From positions 1 to 5,619 of the forward strand of contig CATJIY010000045.1 of the NCBI GenBank assembly GCA_949740695.1: 5,619 bases of DNA, written 5' to 3'. This document shows positions 1-5,619 of this stretch, one piece after another. Source of the DNA: an uncultured Eubacteriales bacterium (GTDB lineage: Bacteria > Bacillota > Clostridia > Oscillospirales > Butyricicoccaceae). Position 1 is the first letter of the stretch. Each line of letters begins with the position of its first letter. Made by a program: the position numbers and the translations under genes. Under the pieces are notes generated by a model. The model saw only the letters and a program-made list of their open reading frames with translations, was not told the origin of the DNA and made no database searches.

Positions 1-261
1 AGTGGCGGAGTCAAAAAACATCGCGCCGGGAATCACAGTGACATATTTGCCGCCAGCGTTAGAAACATCGGTGTTTTCATTGGCTTCGGTAGCGGCCTCG
101 GCCATACCCATGATGCCGTTCTCAGACTGGAACGTGATGTTGACCCCTTCCGGTAGGTAATTGGCAACCATCTCGGGCATGCCAATGCCCAGGTTGACTA
201 CATCTCCATCATTTAAAAAGCGGGCAGCCCGCTTAGAAATGACAACCTTTGCGTCTTCCAT
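1..261 (-). CDS. atoA: Butyrate-acetoacetate-type CoA-transferase, beta subunit (AtoA/CtfB-like), 3' end beyond window
   Basis: This is the catalytic subunit of a two-subunit family I CoA-transferase. In lysine fermentation it is expected to move CoA from butyryl-CoA to acetoacetate in the cytoplasm. Only the first 87 residues are visible; the reading frame runs open through the left edge, and family members are about 215-220 residues, so roughly 60% is missing. Visible hallmarks are the early NLGIGMP segment (residues 23-29), the SENG motif at 46-49, whose Glu47 (codon 121-123) aligns with the Glu that forms the covalent CoA thioester in this family, an NAGG near 67-70 and PGAMFFDSA at 78-86. 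The start at 261 shares one base with the atoD stop (TAATG) and has an AGGAGG Shine-Dalgarno 9 nt upstream, so translation is probably coupled to atoD. Acetate or another short acyl acceptor is possible; acceptor specificity cannot be read from the sequence. Confidence 0.93.
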   Translation of the reverse strand, partial: MEDAKVVISKRAARFLNDGDVVNLGIGMPEMVANYLPEGVNITFQSENGIMGMAEAATEANENTDVSNAGGKYVTVIPGAMFFDSAT

Positions 262-941
262 TAGTTGTTACCTCCTACCACGATATAATCCACCAGAACA
301 AAGGGCGTCATAACGTCCTCCGGCGCAATCTCACCCGGCTCCACCAGTTTTTCAGCTTCGACAATCACCGTTTTGCAAGCGGCAGCCATCAACGGGCAGA
401 AGTTTTTGGTGGTTCCCTTGTAATACACATTGCCCAGCTTATCCACAATAGAGCCTTTAATCAGGCAGACATCGCCCTTCAGCGCGGTTTCCAGCAAATA
501 ATCCTTGCCGTCCACGTTGATGACCTGCTTGCCCTCGGCAACGTCGGTGCCAATGCCGGTGGGAGTCAGCACACCGCCCAAACCAAAGCCGCCGGCACGG
601 ATCTTCTCTGCCAGCGTACCCTGGGGGGTCAGACGCACATCCATGGTACCTTCGCTCATCTGCTTTCCAGTTTCGGGATTGGTACCGATATGGCTAGCAT
701 AAAGGGTTTTCACCTTATGCCGGGCGATAAGCTCGCTGCACCCGCGAAAACCGTTTTTCTCAGCGCCCTCCGGAAAACCGGTATCGTTGGCAGCGACGGT
801 CAAATCCTTCACGTCGCTGTCCGCCAGTTCTTTCATGATGGAATCGGGGGTGCCATGACCCAGGAAACCACCGACCATGATGAAGTCGCCGTCTTTTACC
901 ATGGCGGCAGCTTCCTTTGCGGAAATAAACTTGTTCTTCAT
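261..941 (-). CDS. atoD: Butyrate-acetoacetate-type CoA-transferase, alpha subunit (AtoD/CtfA-like)
   Basis: This 226-residue protein is the CoA-binding partner subunit of the family I CoA-transferase and should pair with the following atoA product. Its length is typical (about 215-225). Family signatures are visible: a glycine-rich segment MVGGFLGHGTP at residues 22-32, followed later by GTLAEKIRAGGFGLGG (108-123) directly joined to LTPTGIGT (125-132), the classic COG1788 pattern. There is no signal peptide or membrane segment, so it is cytoplasmic. The start at 941 is supported by AAGGAGG (950-956) 8 nt upstream. It follows kamE by 25 nt and overlaps atoA by one base; its last codons (for VGGNN) also supply the atoA ribosome-binding site. 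In context the likely reaction is butyryl-CoA + acetoacetate to butyrate + acetoacetyl-CoA, which would close the lysine pathway. Ketone or short-chain fatty acid activation in the reverse sense is the main alternative, disfavoured by the neighbours. Confidence 0.94.
   Translation of the reverse strand: MKNKFISAKEAAAMVKDGDFIMVGGFLGHGTPDSIMKELADSDVKDLTVAANDTGFPEGAEKNGFRGCSELIARHKVKTLYASHIGTNPETGKQMSEGTMDVRLTPQGTLAEKIRAGGFGLGGVLTPTGIGTDVAEGKQVINVDGKDYLLETALKGDVCLIKGSIVDKLGNVYYKGTTKNFCPLMAAACKTVIVEAEKLVEPGEIAPEDVMTPFVLVDYIVVGGNN
271..276 (-). promoter_or_regulatory. atoA ribosome-binding site inside atoD
   Basis: AGGAGG on the minus strand lies 9 nt before the atoA ATG at 261. It is formed by the codons for the Val-Gly-Gly near the AtoD C terminus, so the coding sequence doubles as a ribosome-binding site. 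Confidence 0.8.
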
Positions 942-949
942 GCCAAAAA

Positions 950-956
950 CCTCCTT
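950..956 (-). promoter_or_regulatory. atoD ribosome-binding site
   Basis: AAGGAGG on the minus strand lies 8 nt before the ATG at 941, a near-consensus Shine-Dalgarno. It is among the strongest in the window and lies in the 25-nt kamE-atoD gap. Confidence 0.85.
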
Positions 957-966
957 AAAGATTTTC

Positions 967-1755
967 TTACTTCATGCCCCGCTTTACCATCTCTGCGACG
1001 GCAAAGCTGGCCACATCATCGGCATAGGTTCCAGCGCCGAAGCCAGCGTCATAGCCCAGCTCCTTTGCCAGCTCATGGGTAATACGGGGACCGCCGCAGA
1101 CCACCACAAACTTGTCCCGCAATCCCTCGGCCTCCAGCAGTTCAATCAGCTCGGTGAGGTTCTGAATATGAACATCTTTCTGGGTGACTGTCTGAGACAC
1201 CATAATGACGTCGGCTTTCAGCTCCAGCGCTTTCTTGATAAACTCCTCATTGGGAACCTGGCTGCCCAGGTTATAGGCCTCCACCATCTCATAGCGCTCC
1301 AGACCATAATGTCCGGCAAAGCCCTTGCGGTTCATAATCGCGTCGATGCCTACTGTATGCGCGTCTGTACCAGTGGAAGCCCCCACCATAACCACCTTGC
1401 GGCCAATGTTCTTACGAATATACTCGTTGGTGTCCTCCATGCTCATCACATCAGATTCCACTGTCATCACATGGATATCCTCGTAATTCACCGAATGAAC
1501 GCAGCTGCCATAAACCACATAAAATGTAAACTCGGCGTCCAGCGCGTGATGATGGGCCACATTGGGCTCCTGAAGGCCCATCTTTTTGGCAATTTGCCGG
1601 GCTGCTTCCTCGCCGCGAGCGTCGTCTTTTACCGGCAGAGTAAAGCTGGTTTGAATTTTGCCATCGTTCATGGTGTCGCCATAGGGCTTCAGCTTGGTCA
1701 AATCCAGGGTGGTATCAAAATCTATTTTATGGGTATTGTAAAGTCCGGAACTCAT
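967..1755 (-). CDS. kamE: Lysine 5,6-aminomutase, beta (cobalamin- and PLP-binding) subunit
   Basis: This 262-residue protein is the small subunit of adenosylcobalamin/PLP lysine 5,6-aminomutase. With KamD it moves the terminal amino group of beta-lysine to give 3,5-diaminohexanoate. It carries an N-terminal dimerisation region and a C-terminal Rossmann-like B12 domain. The base-off/His-on motif D-A-H-T-V-G lies at 131-136, with His133 (codon 1357-1359) as the predicted lower cobalt ligand. Lys144 (codon 1324-1326) matches the lysine known to form the PLP Schiff base in the Clostridium sticklandii enzyme, with identical numbering. The later B12-domain elements VSQTVTQ (186-192) and CGGP (220-223) are also present. 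The start overlaps the kamD stop as ATGA, with a GGGAAGGTGG ribosome-binding region inside kamD, which fits coupled 1:1 translation. D-ornithine 4,5-aminomutase is related, but its B12/PLP subunit is a much longer single chain, so it is unlikely here. Confidence 0.97.
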   Translation of the reverse strand: MSSGLYNTHKIDFDTTLDLTKLKPYGDTMNDGKIQTSFTLPVKDDARGEEAARQIAKKMGLQEPNVAHHHALDAEFTFYVVYGSCVHSVNYEDIHVMTVESDVMSMEDTNEYIRKNIGRKVVMVGASTGTDAHTVGIDAIMNRKGFAGHYGLERYEMVEAYNLGSQVPNEEFIKKALELKADVIMVSQTVTQKDVHIQNLTELIELLEAEGLRDKFVVVCGGPRITHELAKELGYDAGFGAGTYADDVASFAVAEMVKRGMK

Positions 1756-3314
1756 TCTGCTGCCACCTTCCCTTTCATCAGTTCCACAAAGGGATTGAAG
1801 TATTCAGCGCTCTTGATGACCACGCCGTTCAGGCCCTTACCGCCATCCTTGGGCCGCTTAACGTCGGCAAAAATACCCTTTTCAATGGTGGTAAACAGAC
1901 CCAGCTTTTCGATCTCAGCCAACAGCTCAGTGGCCTTGGTCAAAACCTCGTTGGCCCGGGTCTGAATGATGCCGCCATCCTTAAAGATCAGCTCGCCGCC
2001 CAAATCCTTCATGGTGCGGAAAATATACTGAGCGTTCTCAATGGACAACGCCCGATCGGACATAAAGGGCGTGTGAATCGCCTCGGTCAGCATGCCCAAC
2101 AGGTGCAGTTTTTGACTGGTAAGAATGGTCACCATATTAAACAAAGCGTCCTGGATATGTCCGCGGAAGATATTGCCGGTCATAAACTTGGTAGGCGGCA
2201 TATATTTCAAGGGCGCCTTGGGGAAAATTTCTCTTGCCATCTCCGCCTGAGCCAGTTCGTAAAGGAAAGTATTCTCCACCGAGGGATCCATCTCAAAAGC
2301 GTGGCCCAGACCCATCTGCTCCTCCCGCATGCCTGCCCGCAGGGCGAAGGCTTCGTTTAAAAACTGAGAGGCCAGCACAGTGTGGGCGCTGGTAATCGCG
2401 TCGTCGGTAGTGAGGTAGTTATCCTCACCGGTATTGATGATAACGCCGGCGTAACCGTTGATAATACGGGAGAAATATTGGTCCACGATGGTGCGCTGCA
2501 TATTGATATCCCGGAACAAAATGCCGTACAGCGCGTCGTTCAGCATCACGTCCAGACGCTCCAGAGCACCCATGGCGGCGATCTCCGGCATGCACAGGCC
2601 AGAGCAGTAATTGCACAAGCGGATATAGCGCTTCTGCTCCTGCCCCACTTCGTCCAAGGCCGCCCGCATCAAGCGGAAGTTTTCCTGGGTGGCGTAAGTG
2701 CCGCCAAAGCCTTCGGTAGTCGCTCCGTAGGGCACATAGTCCAGAAGGCTTTGACCAGTAGTGCGGATGACCGCGATGATATCCGCCCCCTGTTTGGCTC
2801 CGGCCTTGGCCTGGATAATATCCTCATAGATGTTGCCAGTGGCAACGATAATGTAGAGATAGGGTCCTTCCTTATCGCCAAACTCCTTTAAGAAGGCGTT
2901 GCGGGCGGCCACGTTTTGATTGATACGCTCCAGAGTGGCGTTCACCACCGGCATAATGGCGGCCCGGATCTCCTGGGCGGAATGAACCGGAACCTTTGTC
3001 AAGTCCACTTCGCCTGCGTTGACCTTTTCGGCCACCTGCTGGGGATCAATTCCATATTCAGCCATGGCGTTGCCCACATAAAAGGCAGCGCCGCCGGGCA
3101 GAATCCCTTTCTCATGAAGATGGTCCACCACGACGTTGGGCAGAGGAACATCCACATCGTTCACACCATCTATGCCGAGCAGGCGGCAAACCGCCCGCTC
3201 GACAGTAACAGTGGTGTGCGCGTCGATAAACTCCTGCACATCGTCGGCGACCTTGGAAGCACTGGCGCGCGCTTTGGCCACCAGATCAAAGTTTAAATTC
3301 AGTTTGCTTTCCAT
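1752..3314 (-). CDS. kamD: Lysine 5,6-aminomutase, alpha subunit
   Basis: This 520-residue protein is the large TIM-barrel subunit that closes over the cobalamin and PLP carried by KamE. Its length is close to the about 516 residues of the Clostridium sticklandii protein. Residues that I recall as PLP- or substrate-contacting in that enzyme fall at the same numbers here: Arg184 and Ser189 (in IRTTGQS), Ser238 (NYCSG), Tyr263 and Arg268 (LYGILFR), Asp298-Asn299 (GEDN), Lys370 and Glu411. This argues for an intact active site and for lysine/beta-lysine rather than ornithine specificity. The protein looks soluble, with no signal peptide. The start at 3314 is preceded by an AAGGAAAGG purine tract ending 6 nt upstream. 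It lies 35 nt after kamA and overlaps kamE by 4 nt. The reactivation/accessory genes I recall from some other kam clusters are not found between kamA and kamD here. Confidence 0.97.
   Translation of the reverse strand: MESKLNLNFDLVAKARASASKVADDVQEFIDAHTTVTVERAVCRLLGIDGVNDVDVPLPNVVVDHLHEKGILPGGAAFYVGNAMAEYGIDPQQVAEKVNAGEVDLTKVPVHSAQEIRAAIMPVVNATLERINQNVAARNAFLKEFGDKEGPYLYIIVATGNIYEDIIQAKAGAKQGADIIAVIRTTGQSLLDYVPYGATTEGFGGTYATQENFRLMRAALDEVGQEQKRYIRLCNYCSGLCMPEIAAMGALERLDVMLNDALYGILFRDINMQRTIVDQYFSRIINGYAGVIINTGEDNYLTTDDAITSAHTVLASQFLNEAFALRAGMREEQMGLGHAFEMDPSVENTFLYELAQAEMAREIFPKAPLKYMPPTKFMTGNIFRGHIQDALFNMVTILTSQKLHLLGMLTEAIHTPFMSDRALSIENAQYIFRTMKDLGGELIFKDGGIIQTRANEVLTKATELLAEIEKLGLFTTIEKGIFADVKRPKDGGKGLNGVVIKSAEYFNPFVELMKGKVAAE
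1763..1772 (-). promoter_or_regulatory. kamE ribosome-binding site inside kamD
   Basis: GGGAAGGTGG on the minus strand ends 7 nt before the kamE ATG at 1755. It is encoded by the last codons of kamD, and start and stop overlap as ATGA, a usual arrangement for coupled translation of subunits. Confidence 0.7.
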
Positions 3315-3320
3315 ACTTCG

Positions 3321-3329
3321 CCTTTCCTT
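3321..3329 (-). promoter_or_regulatory. kamD ribosome-binding site
   Basis: AAGGAAAGG on the minus strand ends 6 nt before the ATG at 3314, inside the 35-nt kamA-kamD gap. It fixes the kamD start and gives independent ribosome entry. Confidence 0.75.
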
Positions 3330-3349
3330 AACAGTTCCTAAGAACGGTT

Positions 3350-4609
3350 TTAATGATGATGCCGGTCTCTACGCAGCAGCTTGGTGGGCTCCAGATACTT
3401 CTGCTCGATGCCCTGGGCCAAACCGGCTACGCCAGTCTTGGGGATCTTGGGAGTCTCTTTGCCGGTACAAATCGGGCAATGACACTCGTTCTCATAATGG
3501 TCGGGTTCGGTATACGTGGTGATAACGCCCTCAAAGTTCCGCAGGATCACCTTACGCGGGGTCTGAGAAATCACATAGTTGGGCATCACCGGGGTCTTAC
3601 CGCCGCCGCCGGGAGCATCCACCACAAAGGTAGGCACGCAATAACCAGAGGTATGGCCGCGAAGCGCTTCCATGATCTCAATACCCTTGGATACCGGCGT
3701 GCGGAAGTGGCTCAGGCCCAGAGAGGGATCGCAGCAGTAAATATAATAAGGACGAACCCGGATACGGGCCAGGCTGTTTACCAGCTTGAGCATCACGTGG
3801 ACACAGTCGTTCACGCCAGCCAGCAGCACGCTCTGGTTGCCCAGAGGGACGCCGGCATCCGCCAACATGGCGGTGGCCTTCGCCGCTTCTTCCGTAATCT
3901 CATTAGGATGGTTGAAATGCGTATTCAGCCAGACGGGATGATACTTCTTCAGCATATTGCACAGCTCGGGGGTGATGCGCTGGGGCATAACCACCGGCGT
4001 ACGGGAACCAAAGCGAATGATCTCCACATGCGGAATCGCGCGGACGCTGCTGATGATATACTCCAGCATTTCATCGGAAACCATCAGGCAGTCGCCGCCG
4101 GACAGCAGCACATCCCGAACCTCGGTGTGCTCCTTGATATATGCAATGCAGCGGTCAATCTGCTCCTTGGGCACTTCGCAGTCATTCTGGCCGGCAAAAC
4201 GGCGGCGGGTGCAGTGGCGGCAATACATGGAGCACTGGTCGGTAATCAAAAACAGTACCCGGTCAGGATACCGATGGGTCAGGCCAGGGACAGAAGAGTC
4301 GGTGTCTTCATGCAGGGGGTCAGCCTCCTCATAGGGAGCGAACTCCAGCTCGTGGCCAGTGGGAATCGCCTGCTTCCGAATGGGATCATAAGGATCATTC
4401 AGGTCGATCAAGGACAAATAATAGGGGGTGACGGCCATACGGAGCTTGCCCAGGGTAGTGGCAACGCCCTCTTCCTCTTCCGCAGTCAGGTTGATATATT
4501 TTTTCAGATCATCCAGAGTTTCGATGCGGTTTTCAACCTGCCAATGCCAGTCGTTCCACTGGGCGTCGGGAATATCCAGGAACAGGCCGTTTTCTCTGCT
4601 CTTTCTCAT
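3350..4609 (-). CDS. kamA: L-lysine 2,3-aminomutase (radical SAM, PLP-dependent)
   Basis: This 419-residue enzyme carries out the first committed step, L-lysine to L-beta-lysine, using a [4Fe-4S] cluster, S-adenosylmethionine and PLP. The radical SAM motif C-S-M-Y-C-R-H-C gives Cys126, Cys130 and Cys133 (codons within 4211-4234). The PLP lysine is Lys338 in PGGGGK (codon 3596-3598). Compared with the structurally characterised Clostridium subterminale enzyme (416 residues), everything is offset by one: Arg135 for the substrate carboxylate, Asp294 and Asp331 for the lysine epsilon-amino group, and Cys269 plus Cys376, Cys378 and Cys381 for the intersubunit zinc. Retention of both Asp residues favours lysine over glutamate 2,3-aminomutase, and the extended C-terminal zinc region separates it from short EpmB-type proteins. 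The start has AAAGGAG 10 nt upstream, a slightly long spacing. The C terminus ends in a basic/His tail, RRDRHHH. The enzyme is expected to be cytoplasmic and oxygen-sensitive. Confidence 0.97.
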   Translation of the reverse strand: MRKSRENGLFLDIPDAQWNDWHWQVENRIETLDDLKKYINLTAEEEEGVATTLGKLRMAVTPYYLSLIDLNDPYDPIRKQAIPTGHELEFAPYEEADPLHEDTDSSVPGLTHRYPDRVLFLITDQCSMYCRHCTRRRFAGQNDCEVPKEQIDRCIAYIKEHTEVRDVLLSGGDCLMVSDEMLEYIISSVRAIPHVEIIRFGSRTPVVMPQRITPELCNMLKKYHPVWLNTHFNHPNEITEEAAKATAMLADAGVPLGNQSVLLAGVNDCVHVMLKLVNSLARIRVRPYYIYCCDPSLGLSHFRTPVSKGIEIMEALRGHTSGYCVPTFVVDAPGGGGKTPVMPNYVISQTPRKVILRNFEGVITTYTEPDHYENECHCPICTGKETPKIPKTGVAGLAQGIEQKYLEPTKLLRRDRHHH

Positions 4610-4619
4610 TGCGTTTACG

Positions 4620-4626
4620 CTCCTTT
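4620..4626 (-). promoter_or_regulatory. kamA ribosome-binding site
   Basis: AAAGGAG on the minus strand lies 10 nt before the ATG at 4609 and decides that start. The intervening bases include the small palindrome GCGTAAACGC, which could slightly shorten the effective spacing. Confidence 0.8.
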
Positions 4627-4653
4627 TGTCATGATTGATAAGGGAATCGGCTG

Positions 4654-4681
4654 CTCCGACCGCCAGAAGAGCGGGCCGGAG
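4654..4681 (-). other. Second, imperfect hairpin before kamA
   Basis: The arms CTCCG/CGGAG (4654-4658 with 4677-4681) and CCGC/GCGG (4660-4663 with 4671-4674) form a 9-bp GC-rich stem with a small 1x2 internal loop and a 7-nt loop. It lies between the perfect hairpin and the kamA ribosome-binding site, about 27 nt before the latter. No U-run follows on the minus strand. Such a structure can arise by chance in GC-rich DNA, so its role is uncertain. Confidence 0.4.
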
Positions 4682-4689
4682 GATTTAGG

Positions 4690-4723
4690 GCGAACCCTGC
4701 AGGAAAAATCCAGCAGGGTTCGC
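4690..4723 (-). other. Perfect 11-bp hairpin in the kdd-kamA gap
   Basis: Arms GCGAACCCTGC (4713-4723, first in the transcript) and GCAGGGTTCGC (4690-4700) pair over 11 bp without mismatch, with a 12-nt loop (4701-4712) that contains five U. It begins about 20 nt after the kdd stop. On the transcribed strand it is followed by CCUAAAUCC rather than a U-run, so it is not a canonical Rho-independent terminator. It may be an mRNA-stabilising or processing structure or a weak partial terminator separating kdd from kamA; that role is inference. Confidence 0.75.
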
Positions 4724-4731
4724 AGGAAAAA
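4699..4731. repeat. 10-nt direct repeat overlapping the hairpin
   Basis: The sequence GCAGGAAAAA occurs at 4699-4708 and again at 4722-4731, a 23-nt period. Each copy overlaps one end of the 11-bp hairpin, so one copy is mostly in the loop and the other mostly just outside the stem. On the transcript this reads UUUUUCCUGC twice. It may be chance, a small duplication, or a paired protein- or RNA-binding site. Confidence 0.5.
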
Positions 4732-4744
4732 CACTTGGAAAAAC

Positions 4745-5619
4745 TTAGACGTATTTCTCGTCAAACAGCTTGCGCAGCTTGGGAGACTCCCGCAGCACGT
4801 TCAGGGTGATTTCGGCGTGGTTCTTGGTATAGCCGTTGCCGATAATCATGGTAACGTCCTTGCCAATGCCCTCGGCGCCCAGAGCCGCTTTGGTAAAGCT
4901 GGTGGCCATGGAGAAGAAATAAACCATGCCGTCGTCCCGGACAGGCAGAATGGCAGACATCTCGCAAGACTCGATGTTCACGCAGCAGATAGAAATATCA
5001 TATTCGTTGCCGCCGTTGGCCGCCAGAGAAGCCTCCATGACCTCAACCGGCTTGGTGCAGTCGGCCACGATCACGTCGGTGTAAACGCCCAGCTCCATCA
5101 GATCGGGAACCTGCTTGGGGTTGCGGACCACGCCCACGACCTTACCCTTGGGGCCAACCTTTTTCATTGCCTCAAAGCCGCACAGAACGCCGGACTTGCC
5201 GTTGGCGCCCAGGATCAGGACGCTATCGCCCTCCTTGGGCAGCTTGCGGGCCGGAGCAGGAGCGCCAGCCACATCCAGAGCGGCCAGAGCCAAAGGCTCA
5301 GACATGTCGTCCGGCATTTTGGCATACAGGGCAGACTCAAACAGAACTGCCTGGCCCACGATGTCCACCCGGTCGATGTCCTTATGAACCGCCAGAATCT
5401 TTTCAATCTTCAGCGGAGTCATGGACAGAGAAACCAGAGAGACGATCTTATCGCCCGCTTTTAGATCAAAGCCGGGTTTCGCCAGCAGGTCCTCGCCGAT
5501 ATAAGCGACTTCGCCCTTGAACATACCGCCGGAACCGGTCACCGGGTTCTGCTGCTTGCCGCGCTCAGCGACAATGCCCATAATCATCTCGCCGATCTTC
5601 TTCTCATCGCCGCCGCAAG
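4745..5619 (-). CDS. kdd: L-erythro-3,5-diaminohexanoate dehydrogenase, 5' end beyond window
   Basis: This enzyme oxidatively deaminates 3,5-diaminohexanoate to 5-amino-3-oxohexanoate with NAD(P)+, releasing ammonia; it is step three of lysine fermentation. The visible part is 290 full codons. The frame stays open to the right edge: ten further residues (beginning CGGDEKK) precede the Met at 5587, and the family is about 345 residues, so the true start lies outside and about 55 N-terminal residues are missing. Met5587 sits inside the conserved stretch leading to NPVTGSGGMF, so it is not the start. A dinucleotide-binding loop, LILGANGKSG, is centred on 5189-5209 and follows a hydrophobic beta strand, as expected for a Rossmann fold. 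The protein ends at a TAA at 4745-4747 after EKYV. It precedes kamA by 135 nt on the same strand. The family call rests on remembered Kdd sequence and on context, with no other dehydrogenase fitting as well. Confidence 0.92.
   Translation of the reverse strand, partial: CGGDEKKIGEMIMGIVAERGKQQNPVTGSGGMFKGEVAYIGEDLLAKPGFDLKAGDKIVSLVSLSMTPLKIEKILAVHKDIDRVDIVGQAVLFESALYAKMPDDMSEPLALAALDVAGAPAPARKLPKEGDSVLILGANGKSGVLCGFEAMKKVGPKGKVVGVVRNPKQVPDLMELGVYTDVIVADCTKPVEVMEASLAANGGNEYDISICCVNIESCEMSAILPVRDDGMVYFFSMATSFTKAALGAEGIGKDVTMIIGNGYTKNHAEITLNVLRESPKLRKLFDEKYV

Noticed and set aside
1752..1755. The kamD/kamE overlap as a frameshift splitting one gene.
   Set aside because: Both products match the separate alpha and beta subunit lengths, and ATGA overlaps are normal coupling junctions.
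249..1965. Plus-strand open frames of 277 and 362 codons opposite atoD, kamE and kamD.
   Set aside because: They lie antisense to confidently identified genes and give no recognisable domains; codon bias of the real genes produces such shadows.
4690..4723. Rho-independent terminator after kdd.
   Set aside because: The stem is strong, but the transcript continues CCUAAAUCC with no U-run, and the downstream genes belong to the same pathway.
4610..4744. Possible promoter for kamA in the gap (TATCAA near 4636-4641).
   Set aside because: The hexamer 17 nt upstream (GCGGTC) does not resemble TTGACA, so no sigma-A promoter is supported.
4610..4744. Cobalamin or lysine riboswitch ahead of kamA.
   Set aside because: 135 nt is short for either class, and I see no recognisable B12-box or lysine-riboswitch core.
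3353..5464. A 703-codon open frame on the plus strand, antisense to kamA and kdd.
   Set aside because: It is the mirror of two clearly identified genes plus their gap; its low-complexity His/Gln/Gly-rich translation resembles no family, and the minus-strand enzymes explain the DNA fully.
4745..5587. Met at 5587 as the true kdd start.
   Set aside because: The frame is open upstream to the window edge with family-like residues, no Shine-Dalgarno was evident, and starting there would make the protein about 65 residues short.

Overview
The window is a compact, single-strand piece of a lysine-fermentation (lysine to butyrate, acetate and ammonia) operon. All six genes lie on the minus strand, so transcription runs from high to low coordinates. 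In that order they are: kdd (3,5-diaminohexanoate dehydrogenase, its 5' end cut by the right window edge), kamA (lysine 2,3-aminomutase, radical SAM/PLP), kamD and kamE (the two subunits of adenosylcobalamin/PLP lysine 5,6-aminomutase), and atoD and atoA (the two subunits of a butyrate-acetoacetate-type CoA-transferase, atoA cut by the left window edge). Four genes are complete.

Layout. Spacing is tight from kamA onward: kamA-kamD 35 nt, kamD/kamE overlap by 4 nt (ATGA), kamE-atoD 25 nt, atoD/atoA overlap by 1 nt (TAATG). Each start has a purine-rich Shine-Dalgarno sequence. The only larger gap is 135 nt between kdd and kamA. It holds a perfect 11-bp hairpin, a second weaker hairpin and a 10-nt direct repeat, but no convincing promoter and no U-run terminator. 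No stretch over 300 nt lacks a gene. I saw no tRNA, rRNA, mobile element or CRISPR.

How the genes work together (established pathway). KamA turns L-lysine into L-beta-lysine. KamDE turns that into 3,5-diaminohexanoate. Kdd oxidatively deaminates this to 5-amino-3-oxohexanoate. Kce and Kal, which are not in this window, would then give acetoacetate and crotonyl-CoA. After reduction to butyryl-CoA, AtoDA moves CoA to acetoacetate, releasing butyrate and returning acetoacetyl-CoA to the pathway. The residues I can match from memory to characterised clostridial enzymes are present in KamA, KamD and KamE, in almost the same numbering, so the set looks functional.

Organism (inference). Strong AGGAGG-type ribosome-binding sites, moderately high GC, oxygen-sensitive radical enzymes and protein sequences close to clostridial Kam enzymes suggest an anaerobic Firmicute. 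A gut Oscillospirales-type butyrate producer would fit, but the window alone cannot fix the genus. The pathway is known; the less ordinary points are the lack of accessory genes between kamA and kamD and the structured kdd-kamA leader.
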